This document shows, one piece after another, positions 23,758 through 36,544 of a DNA stretch of 64,000 nt. Below the pieces are notes generated by a model. The model did no database searches. It worked only from the letters and a program-made list of their open reading frames with translations, and was not told the origin of the DNA. Position numbers and translations under genes: made by a program. Numbering within the stretch: the stretch's first letter is position 1; the number at the start of each line of letters is the position of its first letter. This stretch comes from Bimuria novae-zelandiae CBS 107.79 (Eukaryota > Ascomycota > Dothideomycetes > Pleosporales > Didymosphaeriaceae): NCBI GenBank assembly GCA_010015655.1, contig ML976728.1, positions 24,140-88,139 on the forward strand, given 5' to 3'.

Positions 23758-24546
23758 GTTTATAGAAAAACGTTACAGTATCACTCTTGCATCGCCCTCT
23801 CGTTCCTCCCTTCTTGTTCTTGATTGAGACAGATAAGCCTGCATGTGCGGGGCTGGTGTGTAGCACTCCTACGGTGATGGGACGTGGAGTGCGCGGGGCT
23901 TTTGCATTGTTGCGCATTGAGATGGTTGTAGAGTTGCATTTTCAGGAGTAGGGGCTTGGATTTTATGCGGGAATGGATAGGATGGGATTGGCTTTGGCGA
24001 GAGCTGAGCTGATAGAGGGGCTATTGCAATGAAAGACGTGTCCTTGCCTGATGAGTTGTTTGCGTTGTTGGTGGGTTGCGTGACGTGGAGGGGTGGTTTG
24101 CGGATGCGTGATGGTAGAGGGCATTGGGTCTGGGGTAGTGGGCTAATGTAGTAGCGTGAGTGAAGTGCGGGCATGTATGATGTGAGGTGTTCTTCAGCTT
24201 AAGGGTGATAGAGATAGCGCTGTGCGGGTGGGAGTGGGTGCGAGAGCGAGGGCGAGGGCTGGCTTCAATGGTCGTTGGTGACGATACAAGAAAACTTGGG
24301 CTGTGGTGGTTGCGAGGCTCACACATAGGTTCATCTGCTTTGTCTGTGCACATACGTCCAAGCGAACCAAACATATGTGAGGGTGCAGCGGCTAGGCGGA
24401 ATCTCGGCTTCAAGCACTACCCCCGCGTTTCAGCCTTGTGAGCTTCTGCCTGTCACCTCAGCGCCTTCATGTTCCACCCAAATCAATAGCATATTTCGTG
24501 CCATCGACTCTTTAGCTGGGAAGTTCCGGTCAACGAGCTTGTGGCC
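23758..24546. other. Intergenic, PIK1 3' flank and ankyrin gene promoter
   Basis: 789 bp. A minus-strand frame at 24021-24413 is rich in Ser, His and Thr and has no domain. No gene or repeat recognised. Confidence 0.4.
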
Positions 24547-27082
24547 ATGGATCCACTGTCTGTGACGGCGAGCATTATCGCCGTTCTTACGGCGGCGAGC
24601 GCAGTCCTGAAGACGCTCGAGGGCATCAAGGCTCGAGGCAGCTCTAGCCCGGACCTTGTCACCCTCATGAACGCTGTCAGTCAGTTCTACGACAATACTA
24701 AATTCGTCGAGCTCACCGTTTGTAGGTTACCGATTTGCAAGCGACTTTGATTTGTGTGCGGCATGCGGAAGCTGCGTTGCGAGACAGCCACGAATATGGC
24801 ACTCAAGAAATGCATAGAAATCTCTAGGAGAGGGTGAAGAAAGCCCAGAAGTCGATATATCAGTTGGTCGATTTTGCGGCTCAGAACCTAGCCAAGCCAA
24901 CCAGAAGACCGCGACTGCTTGAACTCAGCGCGAAGAAACGGAAAGAGCTGGTTGATATCAAAGACGCCATCTCCGAAAATCATAGGAATTTACAAGTGAT
25001 CCTCCTCGCGACCAATCTGTAAGTCTGTTAGACATTGCTTTTCATTCCACATAGACTGATTAGTGAAGTCAACAAACTTTTATCATCCGCAAGACCATCT
25101 TGGTTCAGCACGGCCACCAGGTTGGATCATTGACAACCATGGAACAAGCGTTGAACACAATATCAGCGGCCCAATCGACAACGACAGCAACGGAAGACAC
25201 TAGTACTGCCATAGTTTCCAACGGGCAGCTCCAAGCACCCAACAGCGGGAGCACATCACCGGGGCCAACTTCAGGTGTTGTCCAGCGAGTGCAAGATAAC
25301 ACTGAGCTGCGTGTAGCAACGAAGGTACCGATCAGACCGTGCGATCGAACATGCAACTGTCAATGCCATGTCAGTACCAGGTACCGCACGCCAGCCTGGC
25401 TGTCTGCTATCACGGGGACGTTGTTCTACCAGTCCTCCACTCCCTCGGTGGACGCACGGCCTTGTAACACAAAAAGCTGTTACAGATCCCAGCGCACTAA
25501 CTTTTATCACTGTACCTACCATTTTCCTGTCTGGCTCTTGCGCAGCGCTCTTGTCTATACGAGCTGGAATAATTTGTCGGGTACTAATGCGTCCTGGGCC
25601 TTGCACATGCCTCGATATGTAACGAACGACCATCTTTGGATACATATAAAAAAAGGATCGATTTCTGAGGTGAAGAAGCTCCTAGCTGAAAGAGTGATAT
25701 CACCATATGATGTGGAAAAATCTGGCATCTCCATACTACAGGTGAGAGATATATACAATGCGCTGAGACTGGATGTACGCTGATAGTTTTTTTTAGTGGG
25801 CAGTGTTAAAGAGAAAAGTAGCAATTAGTGCACTTTTGGCGGCGGAAGGGGCAGACTGGCACTGGAAGGACAAGTCTGGAGAGTAAGCTTTCGCAGTTAT
25901 GTGTTCAGAAAATTTCAGGGACGCTGCTGACCCATCAGATCGCCTGCGGATGTATTGTGGCGAACAATCCTCCGTTTAAATGTCTCAAACCCTAGACGGA
26001 AAAGATATAAAAGCCTTATGAGGGGTGAAGATTTCGACGGCCTGCAATTAAGCCCGCTCCACAGGGTAGTGCTTGGAATTTCTCGCGCTGATTTGGCCAA
26101 GCAGATTCAACTCGACCCTCATCGATTGGACGAGGTTGATTGGGAGAGCAGGACACCTTTAATGTGGGCAGCTTCTAAAGGCAATGTGGAATATGTGCAT
26201 ATTCTGTTAAGCCACAATGCTGATGTACACCATAGTGACAAAAAAGGCCGGACAGCGCTACACTACGCAGCATTGAAAGGGTGTATTGAGTGTATGAGAG
26301 CACTTTTAGAAGCCGGGGCCGATCCACATCGAAAATCCTTCAGAAGGCATACTCCACTGCATAAAATACACCTGCAGGAAAACGGGTCCCAAAAGCATAT
26401 AGAATCAGAAATCGCCACACTACTTCGATATGGTGCTGATCTCGAAGCTCGTAATCGGTTCGGACGGACTCCCCTACACCTCGCCGTTCAAAATAAGCAC
26501 TCCGAGACAGTAGCTGGACTCGCAAATCACGGGGCAAATGTCAACACCCTGGATCATCGCAGGAATGCTCCTTTACATTCTGCAATCTACTACAACAACA
26601 TTGAGATTATCAAAATCTTAGCCGCCTATGGGGCAGAACCTTCATGGAATACGTCTTGTGGGATCCAAACTGTCGTGGAAGCAGCAGCGCAATTCGGCTC
26701 AGTGGAAATGATGAACGCTTTAGCAACATCGCAGTTCCCTCCTGTGTTTCGCGACCCCGCATGCATCTTTAAAATTTTTGAAGAAGATCGCGACAGATTA
26801 TTCGTAGGCGGTGAAGCGACGTATGAAGAAGAGCTGGCTGCACTGAATTTTCTTATCGAGCGGAAAGTTGTGAGACCTAGGGGCTGTCGTCAAGGAAGAC
26901 GAGGAAGCCGAAGAGGAGGAGAGGAAAAAGGAAAAGGAAAAAGAGAAGGAGGAGGGGGAAAAGGAGAAAGAAAAAAAAGAAAGGAAAGAAAAGGAGAAGG
27001 GGAGGAAGAAAGAAAAGAAGAAGGAGAGGAAGAAAGAAAAGGAGAAGGAGAGGAAGAAAGAAAAAGAGAAGGAAGATGCTAA
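24547..27082 (+). pseudogene. Ankyrin-repeat protein with fungal STAND-type N-terminal domain; one in-frame TAG
   Basis: Exons 24547-24675, 24726-25018, 25069-25741, 25797-25882 and 25939-27082 join in frame. The N-terminus (MDPLSVTASIIAVLTAASAV, then helices with DLQATLICVRHAEAALRDS) is the helical domain that starts many fungal NLR-like and ankyrin proteins. A Cys-rich middle (CDRTCNCQCH, TPAWLSAITGTLFYQ) follows, then at least five ankyrin repeats (TPLMWAASKGNVEYVHILL, TALHYAALKGCIECMRALL, TPLHLAVQNKHSETVAGL, APLHSAIYYNNIEIIKIL). A TAG at 24825-24827 sits where Gln is expected (CAG to TAG). After residue about 540 the frame enters a purine tract. The annotated frame ends at 27082 in Arg/Gly; a shifted or spliced frame ends at 27143 with a Lys/Glu helix. 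Role may be self/non-self or signalling; inference only. Confidence 0.72.
26884..27080 (+). repeat. Purine-only (GA-rich) tract, about 200 bp
   Basis: An almost uninterrupted run of A and G on the plus strand, with imperfect repeats of AGGAAGAAAGAAAAGGAG, at the 3' end of the ankyrin gene. In one frame it codes Lys/Glu, in another Arg/Gly/Glu. Such tracts are prone to slippage, which would explain the doubtful reading frame at the gene's end. Confidence 0.85.
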
Positions 27083-27351
27083 GGAAGAAGAGGACATCTT
27101 TCCCAACACGCTGGAGGATCTTTCCAGGGAGCCGATTACATAACATCGCACGCACACCGCAATTCTTTAGGTACAGTTATGGTCTAGTCCAGCATTTATC
27201 CGCCGTAGCGTACCGTGAAGCATGTCTCTATCTTTTCGGCATTCCGTTTTGTTATTTTTACAGATTTAGAAGATATTCAATCATCCGACATCCCGGCTGA
27301 GACCACACTGTGAGATCTTCTAGTGGTTTTTGTTAGTTTGCACATGCGCTA

Positions 27352-27958
27352 TCGGTGGTTTCGTAAATTCCCGCTCACCATGTGACCTGGGTGCTTGTTA
27401 GGTAATCGCTTCCTGCGCGTCATTTGACCCTACCTATTTTTTTATATAATTAAATACTGTACATAAATTTATCCCCTAAATAATACTTTACTATTATTCT
27501 TAAGGGTTATTATAATACTAGCTAAAAGTTATAAACGTAAAAGTACTTAAATATTTAAAGGGGGTAAAAATTTATTTTAAGTAATATAGGTAGCTAAAAA
27601 GTCGCGTATAATAAAATTATCTAATAAAAAGATTTTTAAAAAAGTAAAGGCTAGGGTACCTTTATAAGAAATAGTAAATAAAGCTAATTATATAATTACT
27701 ACTAAAGTAGCTAAGGTAGAGCAACTTAAGGATAAAGATATTAAAAAGTTAAAAATATACTTAAAGGATAGCTTATTATTAGCCTAGTTAAGTTTTTTTA
27801 TAATAAGGAGTAGGCTTTATAAATAGGTTAGGTCGCAAGGGCCACAGTTGGGTCTAACTAAGTAGAACACCGAATTCTAAACTTTAAACGCTCTATAACT
27901 TTATAAATAGAGGAGCTATACTTATGTAATTTTAATATAAGGTGTATATATATATTAA
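27352..27958 (+). mobile_element. 5' fragment of an unclassified RIP-mutated transposon
   Basis: Starts TCGGTGGTTTCGTAAATTCC after TA (27350-27351). For more than 400 bp it matches the sequence from 46306 by eye. The first 80 bp are near identical and GC-normal; the interior is AT-rich with TAA/TAG-filled frames. The right half found at 46.8 kb is absent. The exact right edge is unclear: homology stops near 27800 and AT-rich DNA runs to 27958, directly against a coding region. Confidence 0.75.
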
Positions 27959-28681
27959 GCCGCTCTCCAAGCAACTCTCTCCAGCACCAGCGACAAGATC
28001 CAGCAAAAGCTCCCCCGCGAGCTCCGCGACCGCATCTACGAGTTCTACTTCTCACACTACCGCGACGACAACCTTTCACCACCCCTAAAAGCCAACTTCG
28101 GCATCATCGGCCAAGACCGCCTCCTCCAACTCCCATACGTCGGCCACAACACCGCCCAAGAAGCCGTTATAACGCTCTACGCCACCGTCTCCCCCGAGCT
28201 CCGCCTCCGCCACACCTGCCACGGCAAGAGAAAATACCTCTCCGACGTGCGCGCCCTAAAAAGGTTCCTCAAGTCCGACGCCTTCGGCCTCGGCTTCGCG
28301 CCACTCGAGCACGTCCGCGCCATCCGCCTTACCTTCTGCCCCCGAGAAAAGCCCATCAGCCTCTCAAATTCCCTATGGGTGGCTCCCACGATTACGCCAG
28401 AAGCTCATATCGGAACACTCACATACGCGGTTGGCCATAAGGTGATGCTGTGGCTGCGCACTTGGGACATGGGCTCGATCCGGGAGGCTAAGGGGCTTCT
28501 AGAAGAATTCCAAGACGTGTATGAGATGCTTGGATCTGAGGACGGCTTGCTTACTATTAGGACGGCTTATCGAGGAGATGAAGCGCATGCGTGCGTGTCT
28601 CTTCGTGAAATGTACGCGTTGCCGATGGATGAGTGGCAGAGCGAGATACGCCGCTCCACCGACAAGCCGGAAAAACTCTGA
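27959..28681 (+). pseudogene. 5'-truncated gene of the 'LPxELRxxIY' fungal family
   Basis: One open frame from 27959 (after a TAA at 27956-27958) to the stop at 28681, about 240 codons. Near its start is KLPRELRDRIYEFYF, the F-box-like motif that begins many fungal 2EXR/F-box-type proteins of unknown role; LLQLPYVGHNTAQEAVITLY and LRAIRL-type segments follow. There is no ATG before the motif: transposon-like DNA abuts the frame. The first in-frame ATG falls far inside, after the conserved motif. So the gene's 5' end was probably lost or displaced by the insertion. An upstream exon across the transposon remnant cannot be excluded. Confidence 0.65.
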
Positions 28682-29044
28682 CCCCTGCGTTGAGTTGAGA
28701 GAAGCGAGAAGAATGAGTTCGGAGCCTAAAGCAGTCGTAGAATGGAAATGCTGAATTGGTTGCTCAGCGGTCGGACACGTACCAGACCGGTCATGGGCAT
28801 TATCTTGGTACCCACACAGCAGTACTGCGTCGGACTCATCTAGTCCTAACCCTCGCATGCTCAATTGCTTCTGAGATTCTCTCATGTACTGGTTATCCTA
28901 AATACCATGTAATACGAAATCTGTGAAAAGAATACTGGTATAAGATCTACCATCTACCACAAAACGTCCAGCAAGCTAACCCCCACCCCTCCTCACCTAA
29001 CCCTAAACCCATGACTCCGACATCCAAATGCAAACACCACAACC
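28682..29044. other. Intergenic between convergent genes
   Basis: 363 bp between the truncated LPxELR gene and the end of the SAP-domain gene. No feature recognised. Confidence 0.4.
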
Positions 29045-32000
29045 TTACAGCCCATCCTCCTCCTCAAACCTCCCCACAATATCCCTCTTCAACCCGGCCA
29101 CCTTAAGACTAACACCCCTCTCCTTCGCCAAAGCACGCATATTCTTCACCGTCATTTTATTGTAATCCGGCCCACTGCCATCGCCCTTCTGCGGCACTAC
29201 AATGCCCCCATTACCACCTCCACCACTTTCACTACCAGCAGCAGCGGAGGTCCTTCCCTTCCGCCCCGCGCTCTTCTTATGAGGCTTCGGGGGGCTCGGG
29301 GGCGGGGAGTCATCGTCGGAGGCGGCAATGGTGGTAGGATCAGCGCGCTCAGTGGTAGGCGAGGGGATGTAATCCGCTTTACTATGCGAACGCTTTTTAA
29401 GCGCTTGTTTCTTAGCTTCGGCGTCGGAGGCTTCGTCAGATTCCGAGGAGGGGGGTTTATAGCTCGTAGCCGTGCGCCCGGCGCGGGTTTTTGTTTTCTT
29501 CGTCGGTGGCTGCGAGGAAGGAGAGGCTGGGGTAGAAGCGTGCGCTTTGCGTTTCTTGGTGTCGGAAGGCGGTGGTTGGGGTTTAGGGGATGGTGCAGGC
29601 GCGTAGTCTGAGGATTTGTTGACTGGCTCGAGGGCTAGGGTTAGTTCGGAGGTGGGCTCGGAGATCTTGACCTTTTTGTTGGATGCGGTGGTGGTGGGAG
29701 AAGGCGAGGTCTTCCGCTTCTGGCCTACGGTTGAAAGGGTTGGCGGTGTTGGCGGCGTGGACTCGATTTTAGGAGTAGTGGACGAGCGTTCCTTCTGGGA
29801 AGTAATGCTTTTCTTTTGTGAGGAGGATGGCAGGTTCGCCGGGGCAGCACTGGACGCTGATGGAATAGCTGCGCGGATCCGATTAGCCCGACTCCTCTGC
29901 GACAGCTACTCCATGAAAGACATACCTTCTTTCTCCGCAGCCTCTACTGCTTCGACCTTTTCAACCACTTCAACCTTCTCAACTTCTCCCACCTCTTCCG
30001 CCACAGCAACAACCTCAACACCCCCACCCGCGCTCACAATATCAACCCCAGCGGCCACCACCTCTTTCCTCTCCTTAACCACCGTACTAACCTCACCACT
30101 CTCCCCCCCAACCACCTCTTCTCGGTTCCCAGTACCCTCAACCCTCTCTGTATCCGTCGGATTCCCATCATCATCAAAATCATCATTATCCGTGTAATCC
30201 TCATCAATCGGCGTGATAGGCTGTCTAACGGCATGCTTGTACGTGGCAGGTTTCGCGTTCGCTATTGCGGTGCTGATCTTGAGCGCATCGCGTTTACTGT
30301 CGCCTTCATCGTCGGAAGGAGAGGAGTCGTGGAAGGGACCTGTGCGTGGTTTCTTCGAGCTTGAGGGCTTACAGGTAGAGGATGTGCTGTCTTTGCTAGG
30401 CTTGTGTTCCGGGGGAGGAAGAGGCCCGTTTGGCTCCGGTGCGTGCTCTTCCTCGCTCGCCACGAAGAGAGAATCCACGTCTGTGCCGGAGTCCGCGTCT
30501 CCTGAGAGTCCTTCTCCATGGCCATCCGTGGACTGACTTTCGTCTACAACCCCCTCCTCAGCCGGACCTACAGCACCACCCCGTCTCCAAGAAGCCCACG
30601 GCTTGGCCACATCCCTCAGCGCAACCTCATCCTCCTGGATCTCAAAGATACTCGCATAAGGCGGATCCGCCCCTAAAAGGGACTTCAACACCGCCCTCTC
30701 CGCCCGTAGACTCCTCGCAAGCACCCCAGCATCTCGATACAGCTTGAGAGTAGGCAATTTGCGGTCCGCGTACGCAATCATCTCGCGGAGTTCCTCGCGC
30801 CACTGCGCGCCCGCTACGTTACGCACATGGTGCCCATATACGCTCTTTAGTCTACTGCCGAAACCGCTGCCGATCTGGTGAGGTAGGCGTTCTGGCTGTG
30901 GGATGCGTGAAGAGGGAGGTTTAACCGGAACGCCGTTCGCGTCTTTGGGATCGCAGTGTTCCACTTCCGCCGCGGTGGCAGCAGCGACGTCGCGCACTGC
31001 TGCGCGAAGCGACTCCTGTTCGCCTGCGTCTATGGTCGGGTCCGGAGTGTTAAGTGGCAGTTTCACCCGCGCCGTGAAGCGATACGCGCGGTATTTCTTG
31101 CCCAGCATGATCTGTTCTGCATACTCGTCTTCGGGATCAGAGTCGGGTCTCGGACCTCTGAGTATAGTGTATCGGTCGTCGGCCACGATCAATGGGTCCC
31201 ATACCCAGCTGCGACGCACGAACCGGCCCACCGGCCAGTACCGCGATTCTTTCGTGTGCAGGTAAACGCTGGCGGGTACGGCGACGGGGTCATCTTCGAA
31301 ACCGCTAAGGAGGTCCTCTTCGGTTTGCATGTGTTGACGCTCGTCGGTGTAGGTCAGTATATCCCATCCATTCTGGCGGTTGAGCAGTCGGGCGAGGCGC
31401 CACGAGCGGGCGCGGTCCATGCAGTGGGGCATGCGGACGTGGAGGGCAGTCAGGTTGGCGAAGGAGGTCGCGTAGGCGTCCCAGAAACGCTGCCAGCCGA
31501 CTGCCTCGCGGGTGTAGGCGGAGTGTCTGGCGAGGTGGAGAGGCCAGTGCTCGTTGACCTCGTTGTCGGAATCGTCGTCCTTTGCATGGTTCTCTGCGTG
31601 CTTGCCAGTGGGAGGTGATCTAGGATCACCGTTCGCAAGACCGCCGTATACAGGTTTAGGAAAGTGGAAGCTCGGCTTAGTGAGGTGTTTCGGCGGCTTG
31701 CCGATTCCCTTGGCCTGCGGGCGCGGATGATAGCTTCTCAGCCCGGGATACTTCTGCACGAACGGACAAGTGTTTTGCTCTGTTTCTGTGAAAGGGCATA
31801 CTCTGGTTGGACACTTCGCCTCAGGAGGATATTGCGGGCGCTTTTGGTCAATGAACGACAACCGGTCTGTGTCTAGAGGATTCCGCAGATCGTAGAAAAT
31901 GCTCAAGATGTTGACGTGTTCGGCGATAGTCTCGAGGTTGGCCGAGAACGTGTCCTCTGTCCAGGTTTGCCACGATTGAGGTGTATAAGGCCATCCCCAG

Positions 32001-34425
32001 TAGCAGCTAGACAGGTCCGGATGCCTACGCCCGATGAGGAGGTGAACCGGAATGTTCGCTCTGTTGAGCAGTTCGAACTGCTTTTTGATGGCTGCTAGGG
32101 CAGTTTGTAGTGCTTTTCCGGGTGTCCCCGGACCACCCTCCGAAGCCTTGCCGTAGAACTGCCAGTCGGATGGGTCATCTCCCAAAGCAGCCTCCGAAGC
32201 GGCATTATCGACAGAGGCGCCTTTCCCGATCCTCCGAACGCTGACTAGGTTCGGATCCGCCGTGAGGCTCATATCATGGGGCACCATAAACCAATCCCAA
32301 TCAAACACTGGCCGCCAGGCGAACGTCTGCTCCAGCCAAGGATACACAGCGTCAAGAAATTCCGGTGTCCATTGCTCATAGTCACGCCCACTCTTGATAT
32401 CTGTTTTGGTTTCGACTTGGGTGAGCGTGAGTGGATGAATAGGATCGAGGCTCCTGGTCTCCTTCTCACCCTCCAATCCGAAGAGCTGCGGCCACAGACG
32501 CTTGATGTGGAAACGAGGCAAGAGCGTCCCATCAACGTCTAAGCGGAAGCTCACATTGTCTTGAGCTGTACTATTGTCAACCATAGGACGTGCAAGGTGC
32601 AATTTCTCGAGCATTTTCGGCAGCGTGTTGGCGCGTGTAGCGTTGAGCTCGTGAATTGCCCGCCCATGCGGTTCCTCCTGCTTTATTGGGTCCAGCGGAC
32701 AGCTATGACCATCGCAAATACGCTCATGAAGCAGATCGTCGAAGAAATCGTACTTGGTCAGTTCATAATATTCTGGAACATCTTCATCCACGAACTCTGG
32801 ATATTCCACGGGTTTAGAGGCGCTTACGGTGGTGTGAGGATACGCGTCACCGCTCCTGTCGCGATAGAAGCTTGGTTCTTGCTGGCGATACTCCTGCTCT
32901 TTCCCATACTCCAGCAGATTCTGTTGGCGGGTTTGATCGTCGCGGTAATCAGTTGTCTGATAATATAGCTCACATTGCTTCGCCTCGCCCTGCGCCAAGA
33001 GGCGTGTAGTTGCGCGGATGTCGGCGTCCTTGAGTCGACTCTCCTGTTTCTTGAGCGGGAAGACTTGAACCCATGCGCCTAGATCGATGCCCACGCGCTC
33101 AATTCCTGGCTTCCTCTCTTGCAGCTGTGCCAAGAAGAATCTCAGAAACGAGACCGACATGCGCAGTTCAAGCATAGTCACTGACTCCGGTAAGATGTTC
33201 ACGACTCCGAGAATCAGTCGACAGACATGATTATGCACCGACTCGACTTCGTTCGCGCTGCGGTCCCTCGTGTACTCGCCTCGTATCGACACCGTCTTCA
33301 GCGCGACGGCCCATTTCGGAATGAATAAAACAGCAATCTTCGCAGCTTTACTTCCATTCCGCCAGTCTGGAAGGCCCAACCACTTTAGTCGTGGCCAAAG
33401 ATATGTTTCCGTCGAAAGTAACAACGGCTCTTCGTCGGGCGCGGTTCCAGTTTCTTCATCGTACTTTAACTGTCGCTCGCGTAATTTCCAGAAGAATTCC
33501 TGAAACCCCTCGGATCTCTGCTGTTTCCTTACTTCTCCTTTGGCGACATACCACTCGTGCGGCCGCCACGTTTCTGCAGGCAACGGCGTTCTGTACGCGT
33601 AGTCTTTTGAATGATTAAACAAGTCAAGCAGCCGTTCCGATTCCGCTGGTATCCCGGGATTGTCTTGGTCAAGATATTGGTCAAGATGGCCAAAGTTATC
33701 GTACCACTCTGACGCCGAAGGGTAGTAGGGCTTGTTTCTGGATAGATCTCGCAGATGACCGAGCCAGGTGGGATCGAGAGCCCCAGCGATTTTAGCCGGT
33801 ATATCATAGTTCCTCGGAACATCGCTAAGATCCAGTCCTTCTAAGTGGGTTAGGGTGTCTGCGATCCTATCTCTTCATTAGCACGCCGCCTTCTTGCCCC
33901 TCTCTGTCCAATAAGCACAACTCACCACATAAAATCCTCCCTGCTCATCCAACTCGCCAGCGCAATCCTCTTCACCAACTTCGCATTCCTAGGCCTTCTC
34001 TCCACAGCCATCTTAAAACCCTCCCACCGCTCCCTCGGAGTGGGATACGCATCCCACACCGCATCCACCCTAAACGCCCGCTCCCTTTCCCACAGCACTC
34101 TCCTCTTCCTCTTCCCCTCTTCAAGATCTTCCTCGGAGTCTATAGGGACACCATCCGCATCGTACCCGTACCAATCGAAGTACGTAAAAGGTTCGTACAG
34201 CATCGCCAGCTCCGCAATCCCCGCCAAATCCTTCTCACCCTTCGCGCACGCGATCCTCACTGCAGCAGCAGCCTGTCTTCCCGCAAAGAGTAATATCTGC
34301 AGACGAACATTATCGTATCTAGGCGTGGGTTTCACTTCCGCGGTGTGAAATCTCGCGATGAAGTCGGCGTCGACGCTTTTGAAGGCTTGCCAAAGGGGAT
34401 GGCTGGGCCATGTGGTGTCCGTCAT
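29045..34425 (-). CDS. Large protein with C-terminal SAP domain
   Basis: Three exons on the minus strand are inferred: 34425-33926, 33866-29926 and 29868-29045, joining to 1,754 residues. The start MTDTTWPSHPLW is the first ATG of the frame. The N-terminal 1,250 residues are rich in Trp, Tyr and Arg, with no domain I recognise. A low-complexity, Val/Glu- and Ser/Pro/Lys-rich region of about 400 residues follows (several basic, nuclear-localisation-like KKRK stretches). The end is a SAP motif, YNKMTVKNMRALAKERGVSL followed by VAGLKRDIVGRF, about the last 40 residues. SAP domains bind AT-rich DNA or RNA, so a nuclear chromatin- or RNA-linked role is inferred. Antisense frames up to 220 codons overlap it and look like shadows. 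Confidence 0.85.
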
Positions 34426-35228
34426 TCCAAGGTTGGCTTGGGACGCAACCGTGTCGTTGAAGTGGAGGGTTACAGGTTAGGGAACGGGGTAAAGCGTGCG
34501 CTGCGATGCGTATAGGAACATGAGACCATGATCCAGTCTGGAGGGAGGATAGAGTGATGGTTTGATAGACATGCGCGGCATCCTCGGAGCTCAGACTCTA
34601 TTCTTTGTCTTCTGGAAACCCTGCTTGACGTTCGCGGGTACAAAGACCTACGCTTGCTGTGTGCCGGAACGAGTAAGGCGCCATGGTGGAAACCGCTTTA
34701 AGTTGCATTCCGCGGGTAGTAGCATAACAGTACGGCTGGCAATGTGACGGGTGCTACAAAATCGTCGTTCGATCAAAAAGCCATGGTGATGAATCAGCAA
34801 AAACATACATCGTTAGCGCATGATCGACGTACCAGGCCCAAGATGCATACTCGCACCTCGCCACAATTGCTTCAGTTTGATTGAGGCTCAACTGAGGCTG
34901 TGTACACCAAGCAAACGTACCACGGACACTTGTTCAGACTCGATCCTTAGCACTGCCGGAGGTCCCTACATGTACTGGCAAACTGTATTTCCGCTAAACA
35001 ACAACAAATTGCGGGGACGGAACGGGATAATAGGCGGAAATTAATGGATTGAGGATATCGAGCTCGCCACGTTCCAACCCAATGGATTACATGACCTGAC
35101 AGGCTTGGAGAGGACTCAGCAACCAATCATATCGCACCTCGTTCGTTGAAAAGACCATTCCGTTACCCGTTGCACAGCCGTTTCACCGTGCCCAAATGCC
35201 CAATAACCATCCAAAGCAAGTTAACTAT
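34426..35228. other. Intergenic, SAP-gene promoter and calmodulin 3' flank
   Basis: 803 bp between two minus-strand genes. Only short open frames; no repeat or element recognised. Confidence 0.4.
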
Positions 35229-36169
<941 letters not shown>

Positions 36170-36544
36170 GGTAGCTGGTTATGCGTGTGTCGCGGGGGGG
36201 GAGGGAGGGTTCTGTGTGGGAATTGTGCTTAAGAGCGGGTGCGTGGGCTGTAGACTGTGTGCTGGCGGCGATGGAGAGTCTGAGTGGGGAAGTAGGAGTG
36301 TCGACGCGGCTGGAGGAGCTGGAGAAATGATTGCGGGCTGAGACTAGCCCTTGAGGCATGCCCACTAACTAGCTGGCCCCTTCTGCGAGTCTGAGTGGAT
36401 CCGCCAGGCGCCACACAGCGAGCCACAGCCAAGGCCAGACCCCGGACACGTCGACCAGAGCTCCCAAACGCCAGTCGCTGCAGTGCGAGTCCTACCAAGA
36501 CGAAAGTATCATGACATAGCGCCCCCGCGACCTCCCTGCCAACC
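36170..36544. promoter_or_regulatory. Shared promoter region, calmodulin / TLG2
   Basis: 375 bp between the two divergent ATGs, GC-rich and without a TATA element near either start, as expected of constitutively expressed housekeeping genes. Co-regulation is inferred only from the arrangement. Confidence 0.6.

Noticed and set aside
24676..24725. Frameshift in the ankyrin gene
   Set aside because: A 50-bp GT-AG intron restores the frame and yields NAVTDLQATL, as expected for the family.
29279..31618. Long plus-strand open frames (up to 220 codons) opposite the SAP gene
   Set aside because: They follow the codon bias shadow of the intact minus-strand exon, have no domains and no splice logic.
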